Shown: positions 30,189 through 42,113, counted from the first letter of the stretch. The stretch: 59,850 bases of DNA from an uncultured Gilliamella sp. (GCA_946480175.1 CAMLIK010000006.1:1-59850), one strand, 5' to 3'. The notes: generated by a model from the letters alone, not told the origin. Made by a program: numbers and translations.

Positions 30189-31234
30189 GCTACTTTCTCC
30201 TTATCTGTTTCAAAATGGCCAATTAATTTCCGTAAAATCGCTCTTAATAAAGGATTCCGAATATAGACTAAGTGTTTAGTTAACGTAAAATTAGCCCCCA
30301 GTGAAGCCTTAACTTCTGGATCTGTCCAGCCGGCTACATAACTACTCAGATTTTGTTGCAACGCATATTCAAGATTAACAAACCAACTAACAAAATAGAG
30401 GTTTAATTCTCTTGCTTGTGGATAAACCATACCAATATATTTATCGATTAGAACGTTATTTTCCACAAAACAGATGTTATAACCAATTAATAGTCCATCA
30501 TAATGATAAGTGAAAATACGTCCATTTGCTGCTTTGCTTTGTAATAATTCGGCAAAAAATGGTTTGGTTAATAGATCAAAATGTACTTCACTCTGTTCAT
30601 ATACATTGAGATAAAGCTGATAATATGAATCAAGATTGGCGTCATCAAAAAAACAATCATCACCTGTTTGCAAGATGTTAATCACCAATTTTTCACGAGA
30701 CTTTAGTTTTCTTCTTAAATTCTTACGACGACTATATGACAATTTTGCCAAAAAATCATTTATCGTCTCAAAATCAATGGGAACCCAAGCTAAAGCTTGC
30801 CCTTCAACTTCAATAAAACCACGCTCTTTTAAGCAATTAATAATCTCCTTTGAATATTGATTATCCTGCTTGCTAAGTAAAGGTGAGTCAGATGGTAAAT
30901 CTTTAACAATGACAAAAGGATATTTTTTAGTATAGGCTTTTTTAACATTATCCGCTAATTGATGAGCATCGACTTTATTCGTCAATAGACTATATTCTGA
31001 AACTGTTGTTCCCACAAAACATGTTTTTGGTTGTAACCAATGTCGCCATTTTTTATAAAAAGGCAATTTATGAACTTTACGTTTAAAATCATCATCAGCT
31101 GTTGTGAGCAAATCAAACTTAGCAGAAAAAGCAGGTATACCATCTTCACTCACCCAGCTAGTAAACTCTTGTGGAGGGTGAGAAATGAAATTATTTATTA
31201 GTTCATTAGGTTCTAGTTGATTGATATATTGCAT
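30185..31234 (-). CDS. GNAT/FemX-like acyltransferase
   Basis: 349-aa soluble protein of the acyl-CoA N-acyltransferase fold, like those annotated as peptidoglycan biosynthesis/BioF2-like acetyltransferases. The GNAT core is in the second half: SYSRRKNLRRKLKSRE near residue 166, GRIFTYHYDGLLIGYNICFV near 240, DKYIGMVYPQARELNLYF near 265 and VAGWTDPEVKASLGA near 302. The first 130 residues are less conserved. It transfers an acyl or aminoacyl group to an amine in known relatives. Its stop overlaps the arginase-fold start (ATGA), and a hairpin lies between it and the aminotransferase gene 74 bp upstream. Confidence 0.75.
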   Translation of the reverse strand: MQYINQLEPNELINNFISHPPQEFTSWVSEDGIPAFSAKFDLLTTADDDFKRKVHKLPFYKKWRHWLQPKTCFVGTTVSEYSLLTNKVDAHQLADNVKKAYTKKYPFVIVKDLPSDSPLLSKQDNQYSKEIINCLKERGFIEVEGQALAWVPIDFETINDFLAKLSYSRRKNLRRKLKSREKLVINILQTGDDCFFDDANLDSYYQLYLNVYEQSEVHFDLLTKPFFAELLQSKAANGRIFTYHYDGLLIGYNICFVENNVLIDKYIGMVYPQARELNLYFVSWFVNLEYALQQNLSSYVAGWTDPEVKASLGANFTLTKHLVYIRNPLLRAILRKLIGHFETDKEKVA

Positions 31235-31264
31235 AACTTTTTATAACTGATTAGGCATAACTCT

Positions 31265-31292
31265 AATCCCGCTAATTGATATTAACGGGATT
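31265..31292. repeat. Hairpin between the aminotransferase and GNAT genes
   Basis: AATCCCG (31265-31271) and CGGGATT (31286-31292) pair, extended inward with one mismatch around a TGAT loop. No U tract follows on the minus strand, so it is better read as an intra-operon processing or stability hairpin than as a terminator. Confidence 0.45.
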
Positions 31293-31307
31293 ATCTTGAT
31301 TTAAGGC

Positions 31308-32717
31308 TTAAAGTTCTTTTTTAGCTCGAGTGATTAATTGATCGAGTAATTCAATACCTTGGTCAATTTCTTGACGAGTAATATGTAATGATGGAGCAAA
31401 AGTGATAACATTTTTGTAATAACCGCCAATATCAAGCACCAAGCCCATTTTGTTACCTTTCCAGTCAAGATCACCTGACATACCAATATCAACCATTTTA
31501 TCAACTAACGCTTTGTTAGCTGTGAAACCGTCTTCGGTACAAATTTCAGCACGAAGTGCTAGGCCTAGACCATCAACTTCACCAATCTCTTTATGTTTCT
31601 TCTCAAGTGTTTTTAATCCTTCAAGGAAGTATGCACCACTATCCATTACCATTTTTTCGTAGTCGGTTTCTGAAGTCATTTTTAATACTTCCAAACCAAC
31701 CGCAGTACCTAAAGGATTTGACGCAAACGTTGAGTGAGTGGATCCAACTGGAAATACCTCTGGATTGATTAACTCTTCACGAGCCCATAAGCCACCTAAT
31801 GGGTTTAAACCATTAGTTAACGCTTTAGCAAATACCACCACATCAGGTTTAACATCAAAATGCTCAATTGACCATAACTTACCAGTACGATAAAAGCCCA
31901 TTTGGATTTCATCAACAACTAATAAAATACCGTATTGATCTAAAACTTTTTTCAGACCTTTAAAATAGTTACGAGGAGGAACAATATAACCTCCGGTTGC
32001 TTGTAGTGGTTCTGCATAAAATGCCGCATATTCAGCTTGACCTACTTTAGGATCCCAAACACCGTGATATTCAGTTTCAAATAAACGTGCAAACTCGGCA
32101 ACTAAGTGTTCGCCATACTCTTCAGCTGTCATTCCTTTAGGACGACGGAACGGATATGGGAATGGAACAAACATGGCACGATCACCAAAGTGGCCATAAC
32201 GGCGACGATAACGATAGCTTGAAGTAATTGAAGATGCACCCAAAGTTCGACCATGATAACCACCTTGGAAGGCGAACATTAGTGATTTACCTCCAGTAGC
32301 ATTACGAACTACTTTTAATGAGTCTTCAATACATTGTGAACCACCAACATTAAAATGAACTCGTCCTTGGTAACCAAATCGCTGTTCCATGCCTTGAGCA
32401 ATAGTTTTTGCTAATTCAATTTTAGTTGGATGTAAATACTGGCTAGCACATTGTGGTAAAGTATCGATTTGCTTTTTCAGTACATTATTTAAACGCTCAT
32501 TAGCATAACCAAAGTTACAAGCAGAATACCACATTTGTAAATCAAGGAAGGCTTTACCTTCTTTGTCATACATGTAACTACCTTCACAACCATCAAAAAT
32601 CTTCGGTGGTTCAACGTAATGCACGGTATCACCAAATGAGCAATATTTTGCTTCATCCGCTAATAAAGTTGCATCGTCAGGACGACTATTAATCATTTCT
32701 AAAGTTGGTTTACTCAT
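31308..32717 (-). CDS. Class III PLP-dependent aminotransferase
   Basis: 469-aa fold-type I aminotransferase of the ornithine/GABA/diaminobutyrate class. Seen are VGGSQCIEDSLKVVRNATG near 124, the aromatic stacking region FQGGYHGRTLGASSIT near 150, LLVVDEIQMGFYRTGKLW near 269 with the cofactor Asp, the Schiff-base Lys in FAKALTNGLNPLGG near 300, and THSTFASNPLG near 328. It would move an amino group between an amino acid donor and an aldehyde or keto acid. The ATG is preceded by GTGAG. It heads the minus-strand operon with GNAT and arginase-fold genes. No polyamine, ectoine or siderophore genes accompany it, so the substrate is open. Confidence 0.88.
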   Translation of the reverse strand: MSKPTLEMINSRPDDATLLADEAKYCSFGDTVHYVEPPKIFDGCEGSYMYDKEGKAFLDLQMWYSACNFGYANERLNNVLKKQIDTLPQCASQYLHPTKIELAKTIAQGMEQRFGYQGRVHFNVGGSQCIEDSLKVVRNATGGKSLMFAFQGGYHGRTLGASSITSSYRYRRRYGHFGDRAMFVPFPYPFRRPKGMTAEEYGEHLVAEFARLFETEYHGVWDPKVGQAEYAAFYAEPLQATGGYIVPPRNYFKGLKKVLDQYGILLVVDEIQMGFYRTGKLWSIEHFDVKPDVVVFAKALTNGLNPLGGLWAREELINPEVFPVGSTHSTFASNPLGTAVGLEVLKMTSETDYEKMVMDSGAYFLEGLKTLEKKHKEIGEVDGLGLALRAEICTEDGFTANKALVDKMVDIGMSGDLDWKGNKMGLVLDIGGYYKNVITFAPSLHITRQEIDQGIELLDQLITRAKKEL

Positions 32718-32887
32718 AATTTATCTCACTAATCCATATTCAAATATGACAAAATGTGGCATTATTATCAAAGAAAACGGATTGTAACAATGTACAATTA
32801 ATGTATAGATTTTGTGACGATAAACGCAGAATGACAGAATTACTACAATAATTGTCTTAAATAGTATCGCTATAAGTGAGTATCAAA

Positions 32888-33637
32888 ATGAAAAATTTAA
32901 GTTGCATAATTTCGGTCTTATCAATATTTTCTTTTGGATATACTCAAGTTGCATCGGCAGATCCAACATCATTAGGCATTGGTTTAGGTTGGTCTAATTC
33001 ACCATATAAAAGTTATAGTCCAAGTTACTATCCTGTTCCCCACATTGATTATGATAATGGTTCATTTTTCATTGATGACCTATCAGGTGGTATTTACGCT
33101 ATTAATGACGATAATCAAAATTTATCCTTTGGTGTTCGGTATCTTGCTAATGAATTTAAACCGCATAATTCAGATAATCATAAATTGAAACAACTTGATA
33201 GCCGCCATTCCACAGTACTAGCAGAAATTGATTATACTATCAATACTAATTGGGGGATTTTTGCAAGCAATATTGGCGCAGATATTCTCGATAATAGTAA
33301 CGGAATCTTAGTTAACGCCGACTATACGGTGCCTTATATTCAAGGTAAGTTAATTGTCGCACCTACTATTGGTATAAACTGGGCTAATAGTAAACATAAT
33401 GACTATTATTATGGTATTTCCCGTAAAGAATCCACACATTCAGGTTTACGCTATTTCAATGCAAATAGTTCTTTTACACCTTACTTTGAAATTGGTGCAC
33501 AATACTCTTTAACAGATAATATCGCTACTTTTGGTGGAGTTCATTTTGATAAACTAACTGGTGATGCAGCTGACAGCCCCATGGTTGATGATAGCACAAT
33601 ATCTTCAATATATATGGGCTTATCTTATAAATTTTAA
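32888..33637 (+). CDS. MipA/OmpV family outer-membrane protein
   Basis: 249-aa beta-barrel protein. It has a Sec signal peptide (MKNLSCIISVLSIF, cleavage after VASA near residue 25) and alternating hydrophobic strands, and ends with the outer-membrane signature YMGLSYKF with a terminal Phe. The IGLGWSNSPYKS start and the GGVHFDKLTGDAADSP-like segment follow MipA (MltA-interacting protein)/OmpV, which in E. coli ties murein hydrolases and synthases together. I use ATG 32888, which has AGTGAG upstream; a GTG at 32876 would add four residues. It stands alone on the plus strand. Confidence 0.8.
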   Translation: MKNLSCIISVLSIFSFGYTQVASADPTSLGIGLGWSNSPYKSYSPSYYPVPHIDYDNGSFFIDDLSGGIYAINDDNQNLSFGVRYLANEFKPHNSDNHKLKQLDSRHSTVLAEIDYTINTNWGIFASNIGADILDNSNGILVNADYTVPYIQGKLIVAPTIGINWANSKHNDYYYGISRKESTHSGLRYFNANSSFTPYFEIGAQYSLTDNIATFGGVHFDKLTGDAADSPMVDDSTISSIYMGLSYKF

Positions 33638-33711
33638 AACACTTATTAAATATCATTAACAAGACAATATGCTTTAATTTTCATCAAACTAATTTTTGGA
33701 AATATTACACT

Positions 33712-34620
33712 ATGCTTTGGTTCAAAAACGCAATTATTTATCAACTTAACAATGACAATTTACTTAATAAGCAAACTATTGAAAATGCACTAAAATCTAC
33801 TTCATTTTCTCCTTGTGGTAATTTAGATACCAGTAAAATGGGCTGGGTATCTCCTTATAATGATAATAATTTGGATGACTTTATTATTGATATGCAAGGA
33901 CATTTATTATTACGCATAAAAAAAGAAACTAAAATTTTACCTGCGCCTGTCATCAAACAAGCTCTAAATGAAAAAATCGACAAGCAAGAAAAAGCGTTAA
34001 GTCGTAAACTTAGTAAAAATGAAAAAGCAACATTAAAAGATGAAGTAATGATCGATTTAATGCCGAGAGCATTTAGCAAATATAACTATTATTGGTTGTG
34101 GATCGATACGCAAAACAAACGGATTATTATTGATTGCAGTAGTTTTAAACTTGCTGAAGATATTCTAGCTATTTTACGCAAAGAACTTGGTGCACTAGCA
34201 TTAACGCCACTATCTATAGAAAAACCACTTGAAAAGATTATGACAACTTGGGTTAAAGAAAAATTAAGTTTTCCTCCTTTTATATTAGGTGATGAAGCTG
34301 AATTAAAAGATCCGCTTGAAGGTAATGGAATTATTAGCTGCAAAAATCAAGATATCACAAGTGATGAAATGTTAGTTCATTTAGATTCTGGTAAATGGAT
34401 CAGCAAGCTTAAGATTGTTGATGAAAGAGGGATCAATTTTATTATTAATCCTGATTTAACATTGAAAAAAATTAAATTTGACTCGGTTATTTTGGATGAA
34501 AATGAAGATATTGGATCAGATGAATTTGATAAACGTCTAGAAGCCGATTTCTATATTATGGCAAACACATTATCAAACTCAATTAACGATTTGTATATTA
34601 CTATAAATAAAATTGTTTAA
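33712..34620 (+). CDS. rdgC: Recombination-associated protein RdgC
   Basis: RdgC is a ring-shaped dimeric DNA-binding protein that limits RecA access and supports growth of recombination mutants. The 302-aa product (E. coli 303) begins with MLWFKNAIIYQL and keeps GNLDTSKMGWVSP near residue 37, LPAPVIKQALNEKI near 77, LMPRAFSKYNYYWLWID near 114 and a late VHLDSGKWISKL near 222. Lys-rich stretches fit DNA binding. It is monocistronic in appearance, between mipA and ompA, and no terminator hairpin was recognised after it. Confidence 0.95.
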   Translation: MLWFKNAIIYQLNNDNLLNKQTIENALKSTSFSPCGNLDTSKMGWVSPYNDNNLDDFIIDMQGHLLLRIKKETKILPAPVIKQALNEKIDKQEKALSRKLSKNEKATLKDEVMIDLMPRAFSKYNYYWLWIDTQNKRIIIDCSSFKLAEDILAILRKELGALALTPLSIEKPLEKIMTTWVKEKLSFPPFILGDEAELKDPLEGNGIISCKNQDITSDEMLVHLDSGKWISKLKIVDERGINFIINPDLTLKKIKFDSVILDENEDIGSDEFDKRLEADFYIMANTLSNSINDLYITINKIV

Positions 34621-34667
34621 TTTTTTGACTAAATATTATCAATTGAGCTAGATCAGAATAATATTTG

Positions 34668-34676
34668 TGCTATAAT
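34668..34676 (+). promoter_or_regulatory. Extended -10 promoter of ompA
   Basis: TGCTATAAT is a perfect extended -10 (TGnTATAAT). The -35 region is weak. It gives an untranslated leader of about 115 nt before the ompA ATG, in keeping with the long stabilising leader of E. coli ompA. Confidence 0.55.
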
Positions 34677-34796
34677 TATACTAGATTATGTTTAACATAA
34701 TTGGCCATAAATATAAACACTGTAATTATAAAGAAAAGTTAAACAATAAAAGCAAATTAAACAACGTCTATTACAACAAATAAGTTGAGGCAAAAA

Positions 34797-35900
34797 ATGA
34801 AAAAAACAACTCTAGCTCTAGCAATTGCAGTTGCAACTTTAACCGCTACTGCTGCTAATGCTGCATATGAAGATAATACTTTTTATGTAGGTGCTAAATT
34901 AGGTTGGTCAGAACTTTATAGATTAGATGCAAGTAAAGTTCGTGTATATGATGATGTTGGTATTAAAACATCTAATCGCAGTAATGTCGCTGGTGGCGCT
35001 TTCTTAGGTTTCCAAGCAAACCCTTATTTAGCGTTTGAATTAGGTTATGACTGGTTAGGCTCAGCTAAATATAAAAGATCTTATAGTAATGCTGGCCATA
35101 GCTATAATGTAGGTAATAGCAAATTATCTGCTCAAGGTGTGTCTTTGACTGGTAAATTAAGCTATCCATTATCATTTATTTCTGACGATTTAGATATTTA
35201 TGGTCGTGCAGGTGGAATGGTAACTATTGCTAAATGGAAAAATGGTGGTTACATTAGAGCTAATGACAAACTTGATCATGGTACAAAAACTGATGTATCG
35301 CCAGTTTATGCTTTAGGTCTTGACTATCGTCTTAACGAAGATTTCTCTACTCGTTTAGAATATCAATATGTTCAACATATTCATACTAAAACTAACGCAT
35401 CTCCAGATGCAGGTACTGTAAGTTTAGGTATTACTTACCGTTTAGGTTCTCCATCTGTTGCCGCTCCAGTTGAAATCAAAACTGAAGTAAACCGTTATGT
35501 TTTAAATGAAGATGTATTATTTGCTTATGCAAAAGCTGATTTAAAAGCAGAAGGTCGTCAGGCGCTTGATAATTTACTAACAGCTCTTGTTAAAATTAAC
35601 CCAACTCAAAGTGCTATCGTAGTAATTGGTCATACTGACCGTATCGGTTCAGAGAGTTATAATCAAAAATTATCAGAACGTCGTGCACACACCGTATTGA
35701 ACTACTTGGTTCAAAAAGGTGTTCCAGCTGAAATCATCAGCTCACGTGGTATGGGTAAAGCACAACCAGTTACTGGCAATAAATGTAATGCACTTCGCGG
35801 CGCTGACTTAAAAGCATGTTTAGCACCAGATCGTCGTGTTGAAATTGAAGTTAAAGCACGTAACGTGCAAGAGGTCCAAGTAATTGATCAAACAAATTAG
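34797..35900 (+). CDS. ompA: Outer membrane protein A (OmpA)
   Basis: Major outer-membrane protein of 367 aa. It has a Sec signal peptide (MKKTTLALAIAVATLTATAA, cleavage after ANA near residue 22), then an eight-stranded barrel (FYVGAKLGWSELY at the start, VSLGITYRLG at the end near 220). The C-terminal OmpA-like domain anchors to peptidoglycan, with VVIGHTDRIGSESYNQKLSE near 281, SSRGMGKAQPV near 322 and DRRVEIEV near 347. Two Cys flank the KCNALRGADLKACLA segment as in E. coli. I chose ATG 34797 with GAGG 6 nt upstream; a TTG at 34785 lies before it. A strong terminator follows. Confidence 0.95.
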   Translation: MKKTTLALAIAVATLTATAANAAYEDNTFYVGAKLGWSELYRLDASKVRVYDDVGIKTSNRSNVAGGAFLGFQANPYLAFELGYDWLGSAKYKRSYSNAGHSYNVGNSKLSAQGVSLTGKLSYPLSFISDDLDIYGRAGGMVTIAKWKNGGYIRANDKLDHGTKTDVSPVYALGLDYRLNEDFSTRLEYQYVQHIHTKTNASPDAGTVSLGITYRLGSPSVAAPVEIKTEVNRYVLNEDVLFAYAKADLKAEGRQALDNLLTALVKINPTQSAIVVIGHTDRIGSESYNQKLSERRAHTVLNYLVQKGVPAEIISSRGMGKAQPVTGNKCNALRGADLKACLAPDRRVEIEVKARNVQEVQVIDQTN

Positions 35901-35923
35901 TTTTTGTTATTAATTACACCTTT

Positions 35924-35949
35924 AAACCCAGCTTCGGCTGGGTTTTTTT
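35924..35949 (+). terminator. Terminator of ompA
   Basis: AAACCCAGC (35924-35932), TTCG tetraloop, GCTGGGTTT (35937-35945), then a T run to 35949. A classic strong intrinsic terminator. Confidence 0.95.
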
Positions 35950-35985
35950 ATATGTTAATAATTAAATTATATTTCACTTAAACTC

Positions 35986-36014
35986 TACAAATTATCCACA
36001 AAAAATACTATAAT
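35986..36014 (+). promoter_or_regulatory. dnaA promoter with embedded DnaA box
   Basis: TATAAT at 36009-36014 is the likely -10; TACAAA at 35986-35991 is a weak -35 spaced by 17 bp. A perfect consensus DnaA box TTATCCACA lies between them at 35992-36000. DnaA binding there would block RNA polymerase, giving autoregulation of dnaA. Confidence 0.7.
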
Positions 36015-36054
36015 TATTTCAGTATTGTTAGTATCCCAAGTAAAAGGAGTAGCC

Positions 36055-37410
36055 GTGTCTACCTCGATTTGGCAAGATTGTCTTTCTCAATTACAAGAAT
36101 CGCTTCCTACAACAGAATTCAACCTTTGGATTCGACCGTTACAAGTAGAGATGGTTGAGAACAAACTCTATATTTATGCGCCAAACAGATTTGTATTAGA
36201 TTGGGTGAAAAATAAATATTTAACAACTATTTCTCAATTATTGAATAATTTGTTAGATAATGATTCATTAAAATTATCTTTGGAAGTCGGTTCAACTGTA
36301 TCTGTAGAGAAAAAATCCGAGGTCAACCAATCTAAATCTGATGTTATGCCTTCTTGGAAGACAACAAAAGAGAGTAATAACCACACTTATTATTCAGGTA
36401 TTAACCATAAATACACTTTCAATAGCTTTGTTGAAGGTAAATCTAATCAACTTGCTGTTGCAGCGGCTAAACAAGTAGCCGAAAATCCAGGTAAAGCATA
36501 TAATCCTCTTTTTTTATATGGCTCAACAGGTTTAGGTAAAACTCACTTATTACATGCAGTTGGCAATGAGATTATGGCGAGTAAAGCTAACGCCAAAGTT
36601 GTTTATATGCATTCAGAACGATTCGTTCAAGACATGGTAAAAGCGTTACAAAATAATGCTATTGAAGAGTTTAAAAATTATTATCGTTCTGTTGATGCTC
36701 TACTTATTGACGATATCCAATTTTTTGCAAATAAAGAGCGTTCCCAAGAAGAGTTCTTCCATACATTTAACTCATTATTAGAAGGTAATCAACAAATCAT
36801 CCTAACATCTGATCGTTATCCTAAAGAAATTGATGGCGTTGAAGATCGCTTAAAATCGAGATTTGGTTGGGGATTAACCATTGCTATTGAACCACCCGAA
36901 CTTGAGACTCGAGTTGCTATTTTGATGAAAAAAGCCGAAGAAAACAAAATTAAACTACCTGAAGAGGTCGCTTTTTTCATTGCTAAACGATTACGCTCAA
37001 ATGTGCGAGAATTAGAAGGAGCACTTAATCGGGTTATTGCCAATGCTAATTTTACAGGAAAATCTATCACTATTGATTTTGTCAAAGATGCTTTAAAAGA
37101 TTTACTTGCCTTACAAGAAAAATTGGTTACTATTGAAAATATTCAAAAAACGGTTGCTGAATATTATAAAATTAAAGTCTCTGACTTATTATCTAAACGT
37201 CGGTCTCGTTCTGTTGCAAGGCCAAGACAAGTAGCAATGGCATTGGCGAAAGAGCTCACCAATAAAAGCTTGCCGGAAATCGGTGATGGTTTTGGTGGAA
37301 GAGATCATACAACTGTATTACATGCATGCCGAAAAATCGCAGAACTAAAAGAAGAAAGCAATGATATTAAAGAGGATTATTCCAATTTAATTCGAACATT
37401 ATCAACTTAA
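36055..37410 (+). CDS. dnaA: Chromosomal replication initiator DnaA
   Basis: AAA+ protein that binds DnaA boxes and opens oriC. The 451-aa product (E. coli 467) has domain I ([22 protein letters not shown]), a short linker around 85-115, Walker [14 protein letters not shown] near 160, Walker [10 protein letters not shown] near 221, the sensor/arginine finger region [10 protein letters not shown] near 272, and domain IV with [17 protein letters not shown] near 420. I chose GTG 36055, preceded by AAGGAG at 5 nt and matching the E. coli start; an in-frame start at 36025 lacks this. It leads dnaA-dnaN-recF-gyrB, all on the plus strand with short gaps. Confidence 0.97.
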   Translation: MSTSIWQDCLSQLQESLPTTEFNLWIRPLQVEMVENKLYIYAPNRFVLDWVKNKYLTTISQLLNNLLDNDSLKLSLEVGSTVSVEKKSEVNQSKSDVMPSWKTTKESNNHTYYSGINHKYTFNSFVEGKSNQLAVAAAKQVAENPGKAYNPLFLYGSTGLGKTHLLHAVGNEIMASKANAKVVYMHSERFVQDMVKALQNNAIEEFKNYYRSVDALLIDDIQFFANKERSQEEFFHTFNSLLEGNQQIILTSDRYPKEIDGVEDRLKSRFGWGLTIAIEPPELETRVAILMKKAEENKIKLPEEVAFFIAKRLRSNVRELEGALNRVIANANFTGKSITIDFVKDALKDLLALQEKLVTIENIQKTVAEYYKIKVSDLLSKRRSRSVARPRQVAMALAKELTNKSLPEIGDGFGGRDHTTVLHACRKIAELKEESNDIKEDYSNLIRTLST

Positions 37411-37424
37411 AAAGAATTAACACT

Positions 37425-38528
37425 ATGAAATTTATTATAGATCGTGAAAAACTTATCAAACCATTGCAACTTGTTAGTGCACCACTAGGTAGTCGCCCTA
37501 CCCTACCTATTTTAGGTAATTTATTATTGCAGGTGAGTGAAAACACACTATCAATGACAGGGACGGATTTGGAAATTGAAATGATCTCTCACATTCCTCT
37601 AACCGAACCTTGTGAAGCAGGTGCAACGACAGTGCCAGCTAGAAAGTTTCTTGATATCTGTCGAAATCTTCCTAATGATGCGCAAATATTGATAAGCATT
37701 GACGATAATCGATTGATTATTCAATCAGGTCGAAGTAAATTTTCTTTATCTACACTACCTGCGTCAGATTTCCCTAATTTAGAAAATTGGCAAAGTGATG
37801 TTGAACTTTTTATACCGCAAAAAACAATCAAACGACTTATTGATGCAGTGCAATTTTCAATGGCGAACCAAGATGTTAGATATTATTTAAATGGTATGCT
37901 ATTCGAAATTGAAGATGGATTATTAAAAACAGTTGCAACTGATGGACATCGCCTAGCCGTATGTGCTCAACCTGTTGGTCAAAATATATCAGAAACCTGT
38001 TCAGTAATTTTACCAAGGAAAGGCGTAATTGAGCTTGCAAAACTTGTTGGTGATAACGATGAGCTTGTTAATATGCAAATTGGTAACAATAACTTACGTG
38101 TAAGTCTTGGTGATTTTACCTTTACTTCAAAACTCATTGATGGAAAATTCCCAGATTATAAACGTGTAATGCCTCGTAACCCTGATAAACCACTTGAAGT
38201 ATCATGTGAAGAACTTAGAAATGCCTTATCGCGAGTTGCGATTCTTTCAAATGAAAAATTTCGCGGCATAAGATTATATGTACATAGTAATCAGATAAAA
38301 ATTACCGCAAACAATCCAGAACAAGAAGAAGCAGAAGAAGTGATTGATGTAAAATATCAATCTCAAGAACTTGAGATTGGTTTTAATGTAACTTATTTAT
38401 TGGATATACTAAACACACTAAAATGTGATAGCGTACAATTATTATTAACTGATGCCACTTCAAGTGTGCAAATTGAAGATATCAACAACCAATCTGCAAC
38501 TTATGTTGTTATGCCTATGCGCTTATAA
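37425..38528 (+). CDS. dnaN: DNA polymerase III beta sliding clamp
   Basis: Ring-shaped processivity clamp of the replicative polymerase. The 367-aa product (E. coli 366) shows the three repeated clamp folds, with LGSRPTLPILGNLLLQV near 22, ATDGHRLAVC near 173, DGKFPDYKRVMPRNPDK near 242, and the C-terminal peptide TYVVMPMRL that forms part of the partner-binding pocket. It lies 14 bp after dnaA and is probably co-transcribed. Confidence 0.97.
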   Translation: MKFIIDREKLIKPLQLVSAPLGSRPTLPILGNLLLQVSENTLSMTGTDLEIEMISHIPLTEPCEAGATTVPARKFLDICRNLPNDAQILISIDDNRLIIQSGRSKFSLSTLPASDFPNLENWQSDVELFIPQKTIKRLIDAVQFSMANQDVRYYLNGMLFEIEDGLLKTVATDGHRLAVCAQPVGQNISETCSVILPRKGVIELAKLVGDNDELVNMQIGNNNLRVSLGDFTFTSKLIDGKFPDYKRVMPRNPDKPLEVSCEELRNALSRVAILSNEKFRGIRLYVHSNQIKITANNPEQEEAEEVIDVKYQSQELEIGFNVTYLLDILNTLKCDSVQLLLTDATSSVQIEDINNQSATYVVMPMRL

Positions 38529-38548
38529 TTGACGATCATTTAAAACTT

Positions 38549-38562
38549 CCGGCTTCGGCCGG
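38549..38562 (+). repeat. Small hairpin between dnaN and recF
   Basis: CCGGC-TTCG-GCCGG forms a 5-bp GC stem with a stable UUCG-type loop, 14 nt before the recF start. There is no U tract. It might act as an attenuator or ribosome brake and help keep RecF low. Confidence 0.45.
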
Positions 38563-38575
38563 CAACTTTACCAGC

Positions 38576-39646
38576 ATGATACTTTCTCAAATCAAAATTC
38601 ATCACTTTCGAAACATTGCTTATGCTCAATTAACATTATCGAATCATTTCAATTATATAGTTGGTGATAATGGTAGTGGAAAAACCAGCCTGCTTGAAGC
38701 AATTTATATGCTTGGCCATGGTCGAGCCTTTAGGCATATTCAATCTAACCGAATAATACAACATGAAAAACCTGAATTAATATTATTTAGCCAAATTGAA
38801 TCTTCACAACAAACTAGAACTATAGGTTTATCAAAAACCCGTCATAACGATAATACGATAAAAATTGATGGAGATGAGGGATTTCGCTTAACTGATTTAG
38901 CAAAGTTATTACCAATTCAACTTATTACACCAGAAGGATTTGATTTACTTACTGGAGGGCCTAAATATCGCCGCTCTTTTATAGATTGGGGTTGTTTTCA
39001 TCACTATCCTGAATTTGTAGCACTTTGGAATAACTTAAAACGCCTTTTTAAACAGCGTAATGCCTTATTAAAACAGTCATCAAACTATAATCAATTATTA
39101 CCTTGGGATAAAGAACTTGCACCAATTGCAGAAAAAATAAGTCAGATTAGAGCTGACTATAGCCAAAATATATTTCCTCAAATTATAGAAACTTGTCATG
39201 ATTTTCTACCAGAATATCAACTTAACTGCCAATATTACCAAGGTTGGGAACATGGCATCAATTATTCAGATATATTATATAGACAATTTGAAAGAGATAA
39301 GTTTATTAGTTATACCTCACAAGGTCCACATAAGGCAGATTTAAAGTTACGAATAGATAATATTCCTGTCGAAGATTTATTATCTCGCGGACAATTAAAA
39401 TTACTCATGTGTGCATTACGTTTGTCACAAGGTGAATATTTTTCAGAAAAAACGGGGCAATCATGTATTTATTTAATTGATGACTTTGCTTCTGAGCTGG
39501 ACAAAAATAAACGTAACTTACTAGCAAAACGATTAAAATCTGCTCATTCTCAAGTTTTTATTACAGCGGTTAATCAAGAGCAAATAACCCACATGATCGA
39601 TGAAAATGATAAGATTTTTCACATAAATTCTGGTATAATCTCTTAA
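38576..39646 (+). CDS. recF: DNA replication and repair protein RecF
   Basis: SMC-like ATPase that helps load RecA at gaps in the RecFOR pathway. The 356-aa product (E. coli 357) has Walker A GDNGSGKTSLLEAIY near residue 30, the signature LSRGQLKLLMCALRLSQG near 265 and Walker B CIYLIDDFASELD near 297. The start ATG is that at which E. coli similarity begins. No clear Shine-Dalgarno is seen, and a GC hairpin lies just upstream. Confidence 0.96.
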   Translation: MILSQIKIHHFRNIAYAQLTLSNHFNYIVGDNGSGKTSLLEAIYMLGHGRAFRHIQSNRIIQHEKPELILFSQIESSQQTRTIGLSKTRHNDNTIKIDGDEGFRLTDLAKLLPIQLITPEGFDLLTGGPKYRRSFIDWGCFHHYPEFVALWNNLKRLFKQRNALLKQSSNYNQLLPWDKELAPIAEKISQIRADYSQNIFPQIIETCHDFLPEYQLNCQYYQGWEHGINYSDILYRQFERDKFISYTSQGPHKADLKLRIDNIPVEDLLSRGQLKLLMCALRLSQGEYFSEKTGQSCIYLIDDFASELDKNKRNLLAKRLKSAHSQVFITAVNQEQITHMIDENDKIFHINSGIIS

Positions 39647-39676
39647 ATATACAAAATGATATAAATAATCAAATAA

Positions 39677-42100
<2,424 letters not shown>

Positions 42101-42113
42101 TTGATTTTCTGAT

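Noticed and set aside
30417-30425. Second perfect DnaA box (TGTGGATAA)
   Set aside because: A lone 9-mer inside the GNAT coding sequence, expected by chance in a window of this size.
34643-34656. FNR-like site in front of ompA
   Set aside because: TTGAG-N4-ATCAG matches 8 of 10 bases, but its centre would be near -33, not -41.5, and ompA is not a usual FNR target.
35950-36054. Possible oriC next to dnaA
   Set aside because: Only about 105 bp, with a single DnaA box that lies within the dnaA promoter; no box cluster or repeated AT-rich 13-mers.
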